Positions 26,383 to 34,790 of a stretch of 64,000 bases of DNA are shown here, piece by piece; the first letter of the stretch is position 1, and each line of letters opens with the position of its first letter. Made by a program: the position numbers and the translations under genes. The notes beneath the pieces were generated by a model that did no database searches, was not told where the DNA came from, and worked only from the letters and a program-made list of their open reading frames with translations. The DNA comes from Paraburkholderia sp. BL25I1N1 (GTDB lineage: Bacteria > Pseudomonadota > Gammaproteobacteria > Burkholderiales > Burkholderiaceae). The stretch spans positions 248,001 to 312,000 of the forward strand of contig NZ_PVZB01000001.1 in assembly GCF_003002025.1 (NCBI RefSeq), written 5' to 3'.

Positions 26383-26580
26383 GTGGAGACATCCCAACCT
26401 GCCGGCCGTTCATGGCTATGGCTGATCCTGCTGCTTCCGTACATCGCACTGCTGTGGCTGCCGTTCTATAACGACACGCGTCCGTCGTTCGCGGGCTTTC
26501 CTTTCTTCTACTGGTATCAGTTCTTGTGGGTGCCGTTGACCTCGCTACTGATTTACGCCGTGTACCGAGGTGTCAAATGA
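26383..26580 (+). CDS. DUF3311 small membrane protein, symporter partner
   Basis: 65 residues from a GTG at 26383, preceded by AGGAG at 26371. Two hydrophobic helices (LWLILLLPYIALLWLPFYN and YWYQFLWVPLTSLLIYAVY) with an FFYWYQFLWVP segment identify DUF3311, the usual small companion of solute:sodium symporters. Its stop overlaps the symporter ATG (ATGA), so both are coupled. Analogous to small subunits that assist the large transporter in the inner membrane. Confidence 0.88.
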   Translation: METSQPAGRSWLWLILLLPYIALLWLPFYNDTRPSFAGFPFFYWYQFLWVPLTSLLIYAVYRGVK

Positions 26581-28058
26581 GCGACGTCAATCCTGTGAAT
26601 CCGGTTGCGATGACCGTCTTTATCGCGTTCTTCGTTCTCGTCACCGTGATCGGCTTCTTTGCCGCGCGCTGGAAACGGGGCGACCTGACGCAATTGCACG
26701 AGTGGGGCCTGGGCGGCCGCCAGTTCGGCACAGTCATTTCATGGTTCCTCGTGGGCGGCGACTTCTATACCGCCTATACGGTGATCGCAGTGCCCGCGCT
26801 GGTCTATTCGGTCGGTGCGTATGGCTTCTTTGCGTTGCCGTACACGATCATCGTTTATCCGTTCGTGTTCGCCGTGATGCCGAAACTGTGGAAGATCGCT
26901 CACGCGAAAAACCACATCACGGCAGCGGACTACGTGCAGGGCGAATACGGCGGGAAGTGGTTCCCGGCGGCCATCGCGATTACCGGCATTGTTGCGACCA
27001 TGCCGTATATCGCGCTGCAACTGGTGGGCATGCAGGTCGTGATCAAGGGGCTCGGCGTGACCGGCGAGATGCCGCTGATCGTCGCCTTCGTGATCCTCGC
27101 GTTGTATACGTATGCCAGCGGCCTGCGCGCGCCGGCCATGATCGCGTTCGTCAAGGACATCATGATCTACATCGTGGTGATCGCGGCGGTGTGGCTGATT
27201 CCGGCCAAGCTCGGCGGCTATGCGCATGTGTTCGACGCGGCCGATACGTATTTCAAGGCCAAGGGCGGCGCGACCGGCATCATTCTGAAGCCGACGCAAT
27301 TCACCGCGTATGCGTCGCTGGCTTTGGGCTCGGCGCTGGCGGCGTTCATGTATCCGCATACGATGACGGCGGTGCTGTCGTCCTCGTCGGCGAATACGGT
27401 GCGCAAGAATGCGATCTTCCTGCCGGCGTATACGCTGCTGCTCGGTCTGATCGCGTTGCTCGGCTATATGGCGATTGCGGCCGGCGTGCATGTGAAGTCG
27501 GCCTCGGACATGGTGCCGGCGCTGTTCAACACGCTGTTCCCGTCGTGGTTCGTCGGCTTCGCGGCGGCGGCGATTGCGATCAGCGCGCTGGTGCCCGCGG
27601 CGATCATGTCGATCGGCGCGGCCAATCTGTTCACGCGCAATTTGTGGCGTCCGCTCGTTTCGCCGAATATCTCGCCGGAAGGCGAGGCTTCCACCGCGAA
27701 GATCGTCTCGCTGGTCGTGAAGTTCGGCGCGCTGCTGTTCATCGTGTTCCTGCCGACGCAGTACGCGATCGACCTGCAACTGCTGGGCGGCGTGTGGATT
27801 CTGCAGATCTTCCCGGCAATCGTGTTCTCGTTGTACACGCGTCGTTTGAATACGCCGGGCCTGTTCCTCGGCTGGCTGGCCGGGATCGTGCTCGGAACCG
27901 GGCTGGCGATTTCGCAAGGCCTCAAGCCGGTGTACGCCCTGCATTTCGGCGATGCGGTCTATCCGGTGTATATCGGGCTGATCGCACTGACGGTCAATAT
28001 CGTCGTGAGCTTCGTCGTGTCGGTTCTGTCGCCGCGCAGGGTGGTGGCCGCGGCCTGA
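26577..28058 (+). CDS. Sodium:solute symporter, MctP-like monocarboxylate transporter
   Basis: 493 residues from ATG 26577, overlapping the DUF3311 stop. About 13 transmembrane helices. The SSS family pattern is evident: WGLGGRQFGTVISWFLVGGDFYTAYTVIAVPALVY near the N terminus (the substrate/sodium region) and ISALVPAAIMSIGAANLFTRN in TM8. Closest functional analogues, by order with DUF3311 and a Cache/LuxR two-component system, are MctP proteins that take up pyruvate, lactate, acetate or propionate. Substrate is inferred, not shown. Followed by a strong terminator. Confidence 0.88.
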   Translation: MSDVNPVNPVAMTVFIAFFVLVTVIGFFAARWKRGDLTQLHEWGLGGRQFGTVISWFLVGGDFYTAYTVIAVPALVYSVGAYGFFALPYTIIVYPFVFAVMPKLWKIAHAKNHITAADYVQGEYGGKWFPAAIAITGIVATMPYIALQLVGMQVVIKGLGVTGEMPLIVAFVILALYTYASGLRAPAMIAFVKDIMIYIVVIAAVWLIPAKLGGYAHVFDAADTYFKAKGGATGIILKPTQFTAYASLALGSALAAFMYPHTMTAVLSSSSANTVRKNAIFLPAYTLLLGLIALLGYMAIAAGVHVKSASDMVPALFNTLFPSWFVGFAAAAIAISALVPAAIMSIGAANLFTRNLWRPLVSPNISPEGEASTAKIVSLVVKFGALLFIVFLPTQYAIDLQLLGGVWILQIFPAIVFSLYTRRLNTPGLFLGWLAGIVLGTGLAISQGLKPVYALHFGDAVYPVYIGLIALTVNIVVSFVVSVLSPRRVVAAA

Positions 28059-28080
28059 ACGATCGTTGTCGAGGTAAAGC

Positions 28081-28120
28081 AACGCCGCGGAGCTTGTTTG
28101 TCCGCGGCGTTTTTTTTATT
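28081..28120 (+). terminator. Rho-independent terminator after the symporter
   Basis: AACGCCGCGGA (28081-28091) pairs with TCCGCGGCGTT (28101-28111) over a 9-base loop and is followed by TTTTTTATT. Confidence 0.93.
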
Positions 28121-28133
28121 GCGGCCCGTAGCG

Positions 28134-29378
28134 CTAACCGTGCCGTGCGAATCGCTCGACACTGAACGGCCGGGGGTCCACGAGCGTTGCTTCGCCCGTC
28201 ATCATTTCAGCGAGCAGACGGCCGGTTATCGGACCCAGCGTCAACCCGTGATGCGCGTGGCCGAACGCGAACCACAAGCCCGGATGTTTTTTCGCGGGCC
28301 CGATGATGGGCAGCATGTCCGCTGTACAAGGACGCCGGCCCATCCAGGGTTCGTCGTCGAGACGCTTGCCCAGGGGGAACAGCGTGCGGGCAACCGGCTC
28401 GACCGCAGCGAGTTGCGTCGGCGTTTTGGGCGCTTCGAGATCCGCGATTTCCGCGCCCGTCGTCAGGCGAATACCGCGTGCCATGGGCGCCAGCAGGTAG
28501 CCGCCTTCCGCGTCGAGCACCGGATGATTCAGGCGGGCCGTGCCCTGGGGCGCGTAGTGCATGTGATAGCCGCGTTTGACGGCGAGGGGCAAGCGGTAAC
28601 CCAGGCGCGTGCTCGCGCGCTCCGACCACGGCCCCAACGCCACGACCGCGGATGAAGCGGAGATCGTTCCCGCTTCCGTGTCGACCTGCCAGCCATCGCG
28701 CAGCGTATCCGCATCGCCGATAAAAAAGCGTCCGCCGAGCGCTTCGAAATATCTGGCGTAGGCGGTGACGAGCGCGTTCGGGTCGCTCACAGAATCGGAA
28801 TCCGGATAGCGCAGGCCGCCCAGCAAGGTCCTGTCGAGATCGGGTTCGAGCTGTTGCAGGCGGGCGGCGTCGAGCGCTTCGAACTCGACTTCATATTCGC
28901 GATGCCACCGTTCGGCGAGCCGGGTTTCCGCGTCATGAGCCGCTGCGGTGCGGAACACTTTCATCCAGCCGATCGGGCGTAAAAGCGCGCTCGCGCCGGC
29001 CTCGGCGGCGAGCGCGCGGTGCTCGCTCACGCAATGCTCGATCAGCGTCGCGTACGACTTCGCAATGGCGGCGTGCCGCGTTGGATGAGAGTTGCGCCAG
29101 TACTGCCAGAGAAATGGCGCGGTCTTGAGGATCGCGTCGGCATGGTAACGAACGTCGGGCGACTGGTTGCGCGCATAGCGCAGCAACGTGCCGAGCCCGC
29201 GAGGAAACGCGTAGGGATAAACGCCTTCGCGCTGGATCAACCCGGCGTTGCCGAACGAGGTCTCGTTGCCGGGCAGCTTGCGATCGACCAGCGCGACCTG
29301 GCGGCCGCGTTTCTGCAAATGCGCGGCAATGCACACGCCGACAATGCCCGCTCCGAGCACAACGGTATCGAATTTCAT
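28134..29378 (-). CDS. FAD-dependent oxidoreductase, D-amino acid dehydrogenase (DadA) type
   Basis: 414 residues. The dinucleotide-binding motif VVLGAGIVGVCIAAHLQKRG is at the very N terminus, followed by NETSFGNAG and RGYHMHYAP, which match DadA-like DAO-family enzymes. The end reads GLWFAFGHAHHGLTLGPITGRLLAEMM, the conserved FAD-binding tail. These enzymes oxidise D-amino acids or related amines and pass electrons to the respiratory chain at the inner-membrane face. The exact substrate is unknown. No partner racemase is next to it. Convergent to the symporter operon and its terminator. Confidence 0.85.
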   Translation of the reverse strand: MKFDTVVLGAGIVGVCIAAHLQKRGRQVALVDRKLPGNETSFGNAGLIQREGVYPYAFPRGLGTLLRYARNQSPDVRYHADAILKTAPFLWQYWRNSHPTRHAAIAKSYATLIEHCVSEHRALAAEAGASALLRPIGWMKVFRTAAAHDAETRLAERWHREYEVEFEALDAARLQQLEPDLDRTLLGGLRYPDSDSVSDPNALVTAYARYFEALGGRFFIGDADTLRDGWQVDTEAGTISASSAVVALGPWSERASTRLGYRLPLAVKRGYHMHYAPQGTARLNHPVLDAEGGYLLAPMARGIRLTTGAEIADLEAPKTPTQLAAVEPVARTLFPLGKRLDDEPWMGRRPCTADMLPIIGPAKKHPGLWFAFGHAHHGLTLGPITGRLLAEMMTGEATLVDPRPFSVERFARHG

Positions 29379-29653
29379 TCTGCTTATAGGCCTCGCTTAA
29401 AGTCGCTTAGTTCGAAGAGTGCCGCGATCCGGTGGACAAACGTTCGGGTCGCGCGGCGCCGTCCACAGGCGCGTTGAGGCGGGCGTTCATCTTACATGGA
29501 GTCGTTCGTCTTATCCGACCTGAGCCGGCGGGTTCGACGCTCGACCACTCCGCCGCTCAAGTAAAATGCGCCTCGCGCACGGCCTGCGAATCGACTTGCA
29601 GCCGCTCAGGCGTCGACAGCGTGTAAACTGGCGACTTTTTTGCCTCCGGTGGT

Positions 29654-30433
29654 ATGTCGCAACCCCCCCAGCGCACCGCCCTCAGCGGCCCGGCGCTCAT
29701 TCGCTTACTGGCACGCCTCGCGGATGTCGATGTTCCCGAATCCAGGCAATCGCTCTCGGACCGCCTCAGCCAATGGCTCGGCTGGACCGACGCCATTGCG
29801 CTGTCCTCGGTACTGAACGGCAACCCGCCCGCCGTTGCCGCCGGCGCGCGCGGCTTCGGCGGCGCGGAGGAGTCGGAGTACGTCCGCGCGCGCAGTTCGC
29901 TGGCGAAGACCATCACGGGCGATAGCGTGTTCGCGGCCGACAGGCGGCGCGGGCCCGCACGCGCGTCCGCGCATGCGTCCTCGCAGAGTGTGCCCGCCGA
30001 GCCGGCGGCCGATTACGCGGTGTTCCGTCAACGCTATCTCTCCATCCAGCAGTCGATGGAAATGGCGATCGGCAATCTGCGCGGCCGCCTGCGGGGCATG
30101 CTGGCCACCAGAACACCCGCCATGGCGCGGCTCGCCGTGGTGGACGCGGTAATGGAGCGCGCACTGAGCGAGCGTGAGCGCAATCTGCTGGCCGCCATAC
30201 CCGCGCTGCTGGCCGGGCACTTCGAGCGCTTGCGCGCGGCCGAGCAGGTGACGCTGGCCGCCGCCCAGGTGTCGGACGAAGCCGCCGGCGACGCAGCCAG
30301 CAACGCAGCGGCGGTCACCGCCGGCGCATGGCTGAATGTGTTCCGCAAGGACATGCAAACCGTGTTGCTTGCCGAACTGGATATTCGTTTACAACCGGTC
30401 GAAGGGTTGCTCGCCGCCCTTCGCGCCAGCTAA
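29654..30433 (+). CDS. DUF3348 protein, first gene of stator-like operon
   Basis: 259 residues, cytoplasmic (no signal peptide or helix in the membrane). N-terminal block PALIRLLARLADVDVPESRQSLSDRLSQWLGWTDAIALSSVL matches DUF3348; the middle is low-complexity Ala/Arg/Ser; the C-terminal half is helical (FRQRYLSIQQSMEMAIGNLRGRLRGML and HFERLRAAEQVTLAAAQVSDEA) and ends with a helix WLNVFRKDMQTVLLAELDIRL. It starts 10 bases before the DUF802 gene and is probably in the same transcript. No function is known. As the leading gene of the locus it could be a cytoplasmic partner or tail-binding protein of the motor-like pair; that is inference. Confidence 0.85.
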   Translation: MSQPPQRTALSGPALIRLLARLADVDVPESRQSLSDRLSQWLGWTDAIALSSVLNGNPPAVAAGARGFGGAEESEYVRARSSLAKTITGDSVFAADRRRGPARASAHASSQSVPAEPAADYAVFRQRYLSIQQSMEMAIGNLRGRLRGMLATRTPAMARLAVVDAVMERALSERERNLLAAIPALLAGHFERLRAAEQVTLAAAQVSDEAAGDAASNAAAVTAGAWLNVFRKDMQTVLLAELDIRLQPVEGLLAALRAS

Positions 30434-30443
30434 CTGGGACACT

Positions 30444-33062
30444 ATGTCCAGATATCGTTTTGATCTCGTTGTGTTTTTGGCTGGTCTGGCCGCTGTGTGC
30501 TGGATCGCCGCCGGCTACCTCGGTTCGAACCCGCTGGCGCTCGCCGTCACCTTATTGATCGGCGTGTGCTATCTGGCGGGTTCGCTCGAATTGCACCGCT
30601 ACAACCAGGCGACCGCCACGCTCACGCAGGCGGTTGCCGGGCTATCCGGACCGCCGCCGAGTCTCGGCGCATGGCTCGAGCCCTTGCATCCGAGCTTGCG
30701 CCACGCGGCGCGCCTGCGCGTCGAGGGCGAGCGGGTGGCCTTGCCGGGTCCGGCGCTCACGCCTTACCTGGTCGGCTTGCTGGTGCTGCTGGGCATGCTG
30801 GGCACGTTGCTCGGCATGGTGGTGACCTTGCGCGGCACCGGCATGGCGCTGGAAAGCGCGACCGACCTGCAGGCGATCCGCGCTTCGCTTGCCGCGCCGG
30901 TCAAGGGTTTGGGCTTTGCGTTCGGCACCTCGATTGCGGGCGTGGCGACTTCCGCGATGCTGGGGCTGCTGTCCGCGCTGTGCCGGCGCGAGCGCCTGCA
31001 GGCCGCGCAGATGCTCGACGTGAAGATCGCGACGACCCTGCGCATCTACTCGCAGAGTCATCAGCGCGAAGAGGCCTTCAGGCTCCTGCAGCGTCAGTCC
31101 GAGGTGATGCCCACGCTGGTCGACCGTCTGCAGACGATGATGTCGGCCATCGAGCAACACAGCCTCGCCTTGAACGAGCGGCAGATCGCCAGCCAGGAGG
31201 CGTTCCACGGCAGGGCCGAGGCCGCTTATACGCGCCTCGCGAGTTCGGTCGAGCAGTCGTTGAAGGAGAGCGTGGCGGACAGCACGCGCGCCGCCGGCGC
31301 GGCGCTGCAGCCGGTCATGCAAGCCACGATGGCCGGCCTCGCGCGCGAGACGAGCGCGTTGCACGACACCGTTACGCACGCCATGCAGCGGCAACTGGAC
31401 GGGCTGTCGAGCGGCTTCGAGACGACCACCACGACCGTCGCGGATATCTGGAACAAAGCATTGGCGGGACATCAGCGTTCGAGCGAGGAACTGGCGCAGC
31501 ATCTGCGCGCCTCGCTGGATCGCTTCACCGACACTTTCGAACAACGCTCGGCCGGTCTGCTGGATGGCGTTTCCGCGCAGCTGGAAAACACGGCGGGCAA
31601 CGTTTCGAAGGCCTGGAACGAGGCGTTGGCGCGTCAGGAGAGCGTCGGCGAAAAGCTCGCGGCGAACAACCAGCAGGCATTGGCGGCGGCTGCCGCGACT
31701 TTCGAGCAGCACGCGGCGTCTCTGTTGCGTGGCGTGGGTCAGTCGCACGCGGACTTGCAGACCGAACTGGCTTTGAAGGATGAACAACGGCTCGCCGCGT
31801 GGACTGAGACACTCGGCGCGATGGCGGCGACGTTGAGCAAGGCGTGGGAGCAGTCGGGCGCGCAAACCGCGAGTCGTCAGCAGGAAATCTGCGAGGCGCT
31901 GGCGCAAACCGCGCGCGATATCTCGGCACAGACGCAAGCGCACGCCAGCAACACGATCGCGGAGATCGACAGGCTCGTCGAGGCCGCGGCCGAAGCGCCG
32001 AAAGCAGCGGCGAACCTGCAGGCCGAACTGGCTTCGCGCGACCAGCAGCGTCTGGCCGCCTGGACCGAGACGCTCGGCGCGATGGCCGCCACGTTGAGCA
32101 AGGAATGGGCGCAGTCCGGCGCGCAGACCGCGAGTCGTCAGCAGGAAATCTGCGAGGCGCTGGCGCAAACCGCACGCGATATTTCGGCCCAAACGCAGGC
32201 GCACGCCAGCAATACGATCGCCGAAATCGACCGGCTCGTGCAGGCCGCGGCGGAAGCGCCGAAGGCCGCGGCAAATCTGCAAGCCGAACTGGCCTCGCGA
32301 GACCAGCAGCGTCTGGCCGCCTGGACCGAAGCGCTCGCTGCGATGGCCAGGACCTTGAGCGCGGAATGGGAACAGGCGGGCGAGCGCACCGCGAGCCGTC
32401 AGCAGGAAATTTGCGAGACGCTGGCGCAAACCGCGCGCGACATCTCCGCCCAAACGCAGGCCCACGCCAGCGAGACGATCGCTGAGATCGGCCAACTCGT
32501 GCAAGCGGCTTCGGAAGCGCCCAGGGCCGCGGCGGAAGTCGTCGCCGAATTGCGTCAGAAGCTGTCCGACAGCATGGTCCGCGATACCGCGATGCTGCAG
32601 GAGCGCAGCCGCTTGCTGGAAACGCTGGAAACCCTGCTCGACGCCGTCAATCACGCATCCACCGAGCAGCGCACGGCCGTCGACGCGCTCGTCGCGACAT
32701 CGGCGGATTTGCTGGAGCGCGTGGGCACGCGCTTCACCGACAAGATCGAACTCGAAACCGGCAAGCTGGGTTTGGTGGCCGCGCAAGTCACCGGCAGCGC
32801 CGTCGAAGTGGCGAGCCTCGGCGACGCGTTCGGCACCGCCGTGCAAGTGTTCGGCGAGTCGAACGACAAGCTGGTGACGCACCTGCAGCGTATCGAAACC
32901 GCGCTCGACAAATCCCTTGCGCGCAGCGACGAACAACTCGCGTACTACGTGGCGCAGGCGCGGGAAGTCATCGATCTGAGCGTGATGTCGCAGAAGCAGA
33001 TCGTCGAAGACCTGCAGCAGCTTGCCGCCCGGCGTGCGTCAGCAGGAGCTGAAGCGGCATGA
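30444..33062 (+). CDS. DUF802 protein: MotA/ZorA-like stator subunit with very long coiled-coil tail
   Basis: 872 residues from ATG 30444. Four membrane helices occur in the MotA/TolQ arrangement: TM1 about 8-25, TM2 about 30-48, a cytoplasmic segment of about 60 residues, then TM3 about 107-128 (TPYLVGLLVLLGMLGTLLGM) and TM4 about 155-179 (LGFAFGTSIAGVATSAMLG). The P-x(8)-G-x-LGT-x2-G line in TM3 and Thr/Ser in TM4 are what ion-channel stators of the MotA/ExbB superfamily share. Residues 180-872 are a long, Ala/Gln/Glu-rich helical tail with three near-identical 87-residue repeats. It ends overlapping the OmpA gene by 4 bases. The short TM1-TM2 loop, long cytoplasmic tail and MotB-like neighbour strongly resemble ZorA, the anti-phage motor subunit. 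Role here unknown. Confidence 0.85.
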   Translation: MSRYRFDLVVFLAGLAAVCWIAAGYLGSNPLALAVTLLIGVCYLAGSLELHRYNQATATLTQAVAGLSGPPPSLGAWLEPLHPSLRHAARLRVEGERVALPGPALTPYLVGLLVLLGMLGTLLGMVVTLRGTGMALESATDLQAIRASLAAPVKGLGFAFGTSIAGVATSAMLGLLSALCRRERLQAAQMLDVKIATTLRIYSQSHQREEAFRLLQRQSEVMPTLVDRLQTMMSAIEQHSLALNERQIASQEAFHGRAEAAYTRLASSVEQSLKESVADSTRAAGAALQPVMQATMAGLARETSALHDTVTHAMQRQLDGLSSGFETTTTTVADIWNKALAGHQRSSEELAQHLRASLDRFTDTFEQRSAGLLDGVSAQLENTAGNVSKAWNEALARQESVGEKLAANNQQALAAAAATFEQHAASLLRGVGQSHADLQTELALKDEQRLAAWTETLGAMAATLSKAWEQSGAQTASRQQEICEALAQTARDISAQTQAHASNTIAEIDRLVEAAAEAPKAAANLQAELASRDQQRLAAWTETLGAMAATLSKEWAQSGAQTASRQQEICEALAQTARDISAQTQAHASNTIAEIDRLVQAAAEAPKAAANLQAELASRDQQRLAAWTEALAAMARTLSAEWEQAGERTASRQQEICETLAQTARDISAQTQAHASETIAEIGQLVQAASEAPRAAAEVVAELRQKLSDSMVRDTAMLQERSRLLETLETLLDAVNHASTEQRTAVDALVATSADLLERVGTRFTDKIELETGKLGLVAAQVTGSAVEVASLGDAFGTAVQVFGESNDKLVTHLQRIETALDKSLARSDEQLAYYVAQAREVIDLSVMSQKQIVEDLQQLAARRASAGAEAA
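31758..32540 (+). repeat. Three tandem 261-bp repeats in the tail of the DUF802 gene
   Basis: Copies start at 31758 (cag), 32019 (cag) and 32280 (caa), each 261 bp and encoding 87 residues of the type AELASRDQQRLAAWTETLGA...ASRQQEICEALAQTARDISAQTQAHAS...AAAEAPKAAANL. Copies 2 and 1 are nearly identical; copy 3 differs at several positions. The period of 87 is compatible with an integral number of heptad/hendecad turns of a coiled coil. Confidence 0.9.
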
Positions 33063-33706
33063 GCGAGGACATCGACGGCGGCGTGGAGCAGGTCGCGCCG
33101 ATCTGGCCGGTTTTCGGCGACCTGATGTCGGTGCTGCTGGGCGCCTTCGTGCTGATCCTCGTGGGCGTGATCGGCGTGCAACTGGAGCTGTCGAGCAAGC
33201 TGGAGCAGGAAGTCAAGCAGCGTCAACTGGAAACGCAGCGCCGCAAGACGCTCGAGCAGGCGCTCGCGGGTCCGCTCGCGGCTGGGCGCGTGACGCTGGT
33301 GAACGGGCGCATCGGGATCAGCGGCAATGTGCTGTTCGCGCTGAACTCCGATCAGTTGCAGCCGCAAGGCCGGGATTTGCTGAAGAGTCTGGCCGGGCCG
33401 CTATCCGCGTATCTCGGCGCCAACGACGAAATCCTGATGGTGAGCGGCTTTACCGACGACCAGCGCTTGCGCGAAGGCAACCGCCGTTTCGCGGACAACT
33501 GGGAATTGTCGGCGCAGCGCGCGTTGACGGTGACGCGCGCGCTGATCGACGCCGGCGTGCCCGCGTCGTCGCTGTTTGCGGCGGCGTTCGGTTCCGGACA
33601 ACCGGTGAGTTCGAATACGGACGAGCAGGGCCGCGCCAAAAACCGTCGCGTGGAAATTGCGCCGGTGCCGCGGCCGTCGACCTCGGCGGTAAAGCCTCGT
33701 GAGTAA
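33059..33706 (+). CDS. MotB/ZorB-like protein: one membrane helix plus OmpA domain
   Basis: 215 residues. One N-terminal membrane helix (about 17-38) is headed by IWPVFGDLMSVLLGAFVLILV, where Asp21 occupies the place of the ion-carrying Asp of MotB, ZorB, ExbD or TolR. A short helix linker follows, then an OmpA-like peptidoglycan-binding domain (about 95-205): GNVLFALNSDQLQPQGRDLL, VSGFTDDQR (usually GHTD), NWELSAQRALTVTRALIDAGV, and GRAKNRRVEI. The start overlaps the DUF802 stop (ATGA). Together with the upstream protein this is the classical A5B2 stator composition: channel pentamer plus peptidoglycan-anchored dimer. Only the OmpA half is in the periplasm. Confidence 0.9.
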   Translation: MSEDIDGGVEQVAPIWPVFGDLMSVLLGAFVLILVGVIGVQLELSSKLEQEVKQRQLETQRRKTLEQALAGPLAAGRVTLVNGRIGISGNVLFALNSDQLQPQGRDLLKSLAGPLSAYLGANDEILMVSGFTDDQRLREGNRRFADNWELSAQRALTVTRALIDAGVPASSLFAAAFGSGQPVSSNTDEQGRAKNRRVEIAPVPRPSTSAVKPRE

Positions 33707-34352
33707 AGCGGGCGATAACGATCCGGCAAGCGGCGCCCGTGCGACGCTGGACGCGTGGCGCGAACGCGGCGCCGATCGGCTCGATCCTGTCCGCTTCCAT
33801 TTCATCGACGCGCTCGAACGGCGCGCGGCCGGTCACAGCGGCCAAGCCCGGCGGATTCTGGACGAAAGGCTGTCCGGTCTGCTGGATGCCTACGCCGGGC
33901 ACATCGAACGCGCCGCCGCATCTTCGGCTGATGACACTGCTGTGCAAGCCGCCAACGAGCCCGCGCATGCGACGCTGAAGAGCCTCGTCGACTACATCGC
34001 GAGTCAGGATCATGTGCCCGCGGCGAGTGGTTTGCCGCGCGCCGCTTCTTATCCGGAGATGCCCGCGCTCGATTACTTCAGGGACGTCTGGTCGAAGGTC
34101 CGCACGGAAAAGCAACTGCGGCAGTCGCTGGAAAAGGTGCCGGGCAACGCCGGCCCGCTCAACTCGAGCAGCCTCGTGCATCGGGCGCTCTCGCTCATGA
34201 GCGAAGTGTCGCCGGGCTACCTCAAGCAGTTTCTGTCCTACGTCGATGCCTTGTCGTGGATGGAGCAGATAACCGGCGGCGCCGCGGCCGCCGGTAAGGA
34301 TGCGCCTCGCACCGGCAACGCCGGCAAGAGCGCTCGCGGCAAAGCACGTTAG
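33699..34352 (+). CDS. DUF2894 protein, last gene of stator-like operon
   Basis: 217 residues from a GTG at 33699 overlapping the OmpA stop by 8 bases. Cytoplasmic and helical. Blocks RATLDAWRERGADRLDPVRFHFIDALERRAA and MPALDYFRDVWSKVRTEKQLRQSLEKVPGNAGPLNSSSLVHRALSLMSEVSPGYLKQFLSYVDALSWMEQ identify DUF2894. The C terminus is a basic Lys/Arg/Gly tail (TGNAGKSARGKAR), which could contact nucleic acid or membrane. Its function is unknown. Tight coupling to the MotB-like gene suggests that it acts in the same complex. Confidence 0.85.
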   Translation: MSKAGDNDPASGARATLDAWRERGADRLDPVRFHFIDALERRAAGHSGQARRILDERLSGLLDAYAGHIERAAASSADDTAVQAANEPAHATLKSLVDYIASQDHVPAASGLPRAASYPEMPALDYFRDVWSKVRTEKQLRQSLEKVPGNAGPLNSSSLVHRALSLMSEVSPGYLKQFLSYVDALSWMEQITGGAAAAGKDAPRTGNAGKSARGKAR

Positions 34353-34405
34353 TGCGACAAGTGCCGGAACGTGCCCGGCGCGTTTTCCCTCACGGCTGAC
34401 GGCGC

Positions 34406-34699
34406 TCAGTCGAAATCGAACACGTCGAAAAGGGAGCGCTTTTTCTTCTGCGTCCGATAACCCGATCGATGATCGTCGTAACCGCGGTGGCTGTCGTACG
34501 AACGATCCCGCTCCCGGTGGCCGTCGTGGCTTCCGCGCGGCGCGGGCGGCGGGTCGGTTTGGGCCGCGTCCTGCGCGATCAGCTTGTCGAGCTCGCCTCG
34601 ATCGAGCCACACGCCCCGGCAGTCGGGACAGTAGTCGACTTCGATCGAGCGGCGCTCGGTCATCAGCAGGTCGGTGGTCTTGCAAACAGGGCATTTCAT
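34406..34699 (-). CDS. TFIIB-type zinc-ribbon protein
   Basis: 97 residues from ATG 34699 with GAGGAG upstream. The N-terminal 40 residues are a zinc ribbon: MKCPVCKTTDLLMTERRSIEVDYCPDCRGVWLDRGELDKL (C-x2-C ... C-x2-C plus GVWLDRGE), typical of zf-TFIIB proteins. The rest is a low-complexity Asp/His/Arg/Tyr-rich stretch ending in KKKRSLFDVFDFD, a tail motif seen in many such proteins. Probably a zinc-binding cytoplasmic protein of unknown role. Confidence 0.87.
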   Translation of the reverse strand: MKCPVCKTTDLLMTERRSIEVDYCPDCRGVWLDRGELDKLIAQDAAQTDPPPAPRGSHDGHRERDRSYDSHRGYDDHRSGYRTQKKKRSLFDVFDFD

Positions 34700-34790
34700 A
34701 GCGTTGCTCCTCAAGAGTAGAAAGACATCGCATGCTGGACCGGGCGAATGCACACTCCCGATCCGGGAAAAACCGTCACGCGCTTTTCGC

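Noticed and set aside
29654..34352. A complete Zorya anti-phage system
   Set aside because: Only ZorA/ZorB-like proteins are seen; no ZorC, ZorD or ZorE homologue is adjacent, so I report it as a stator-like system of unknown purpose, not as Zorya.
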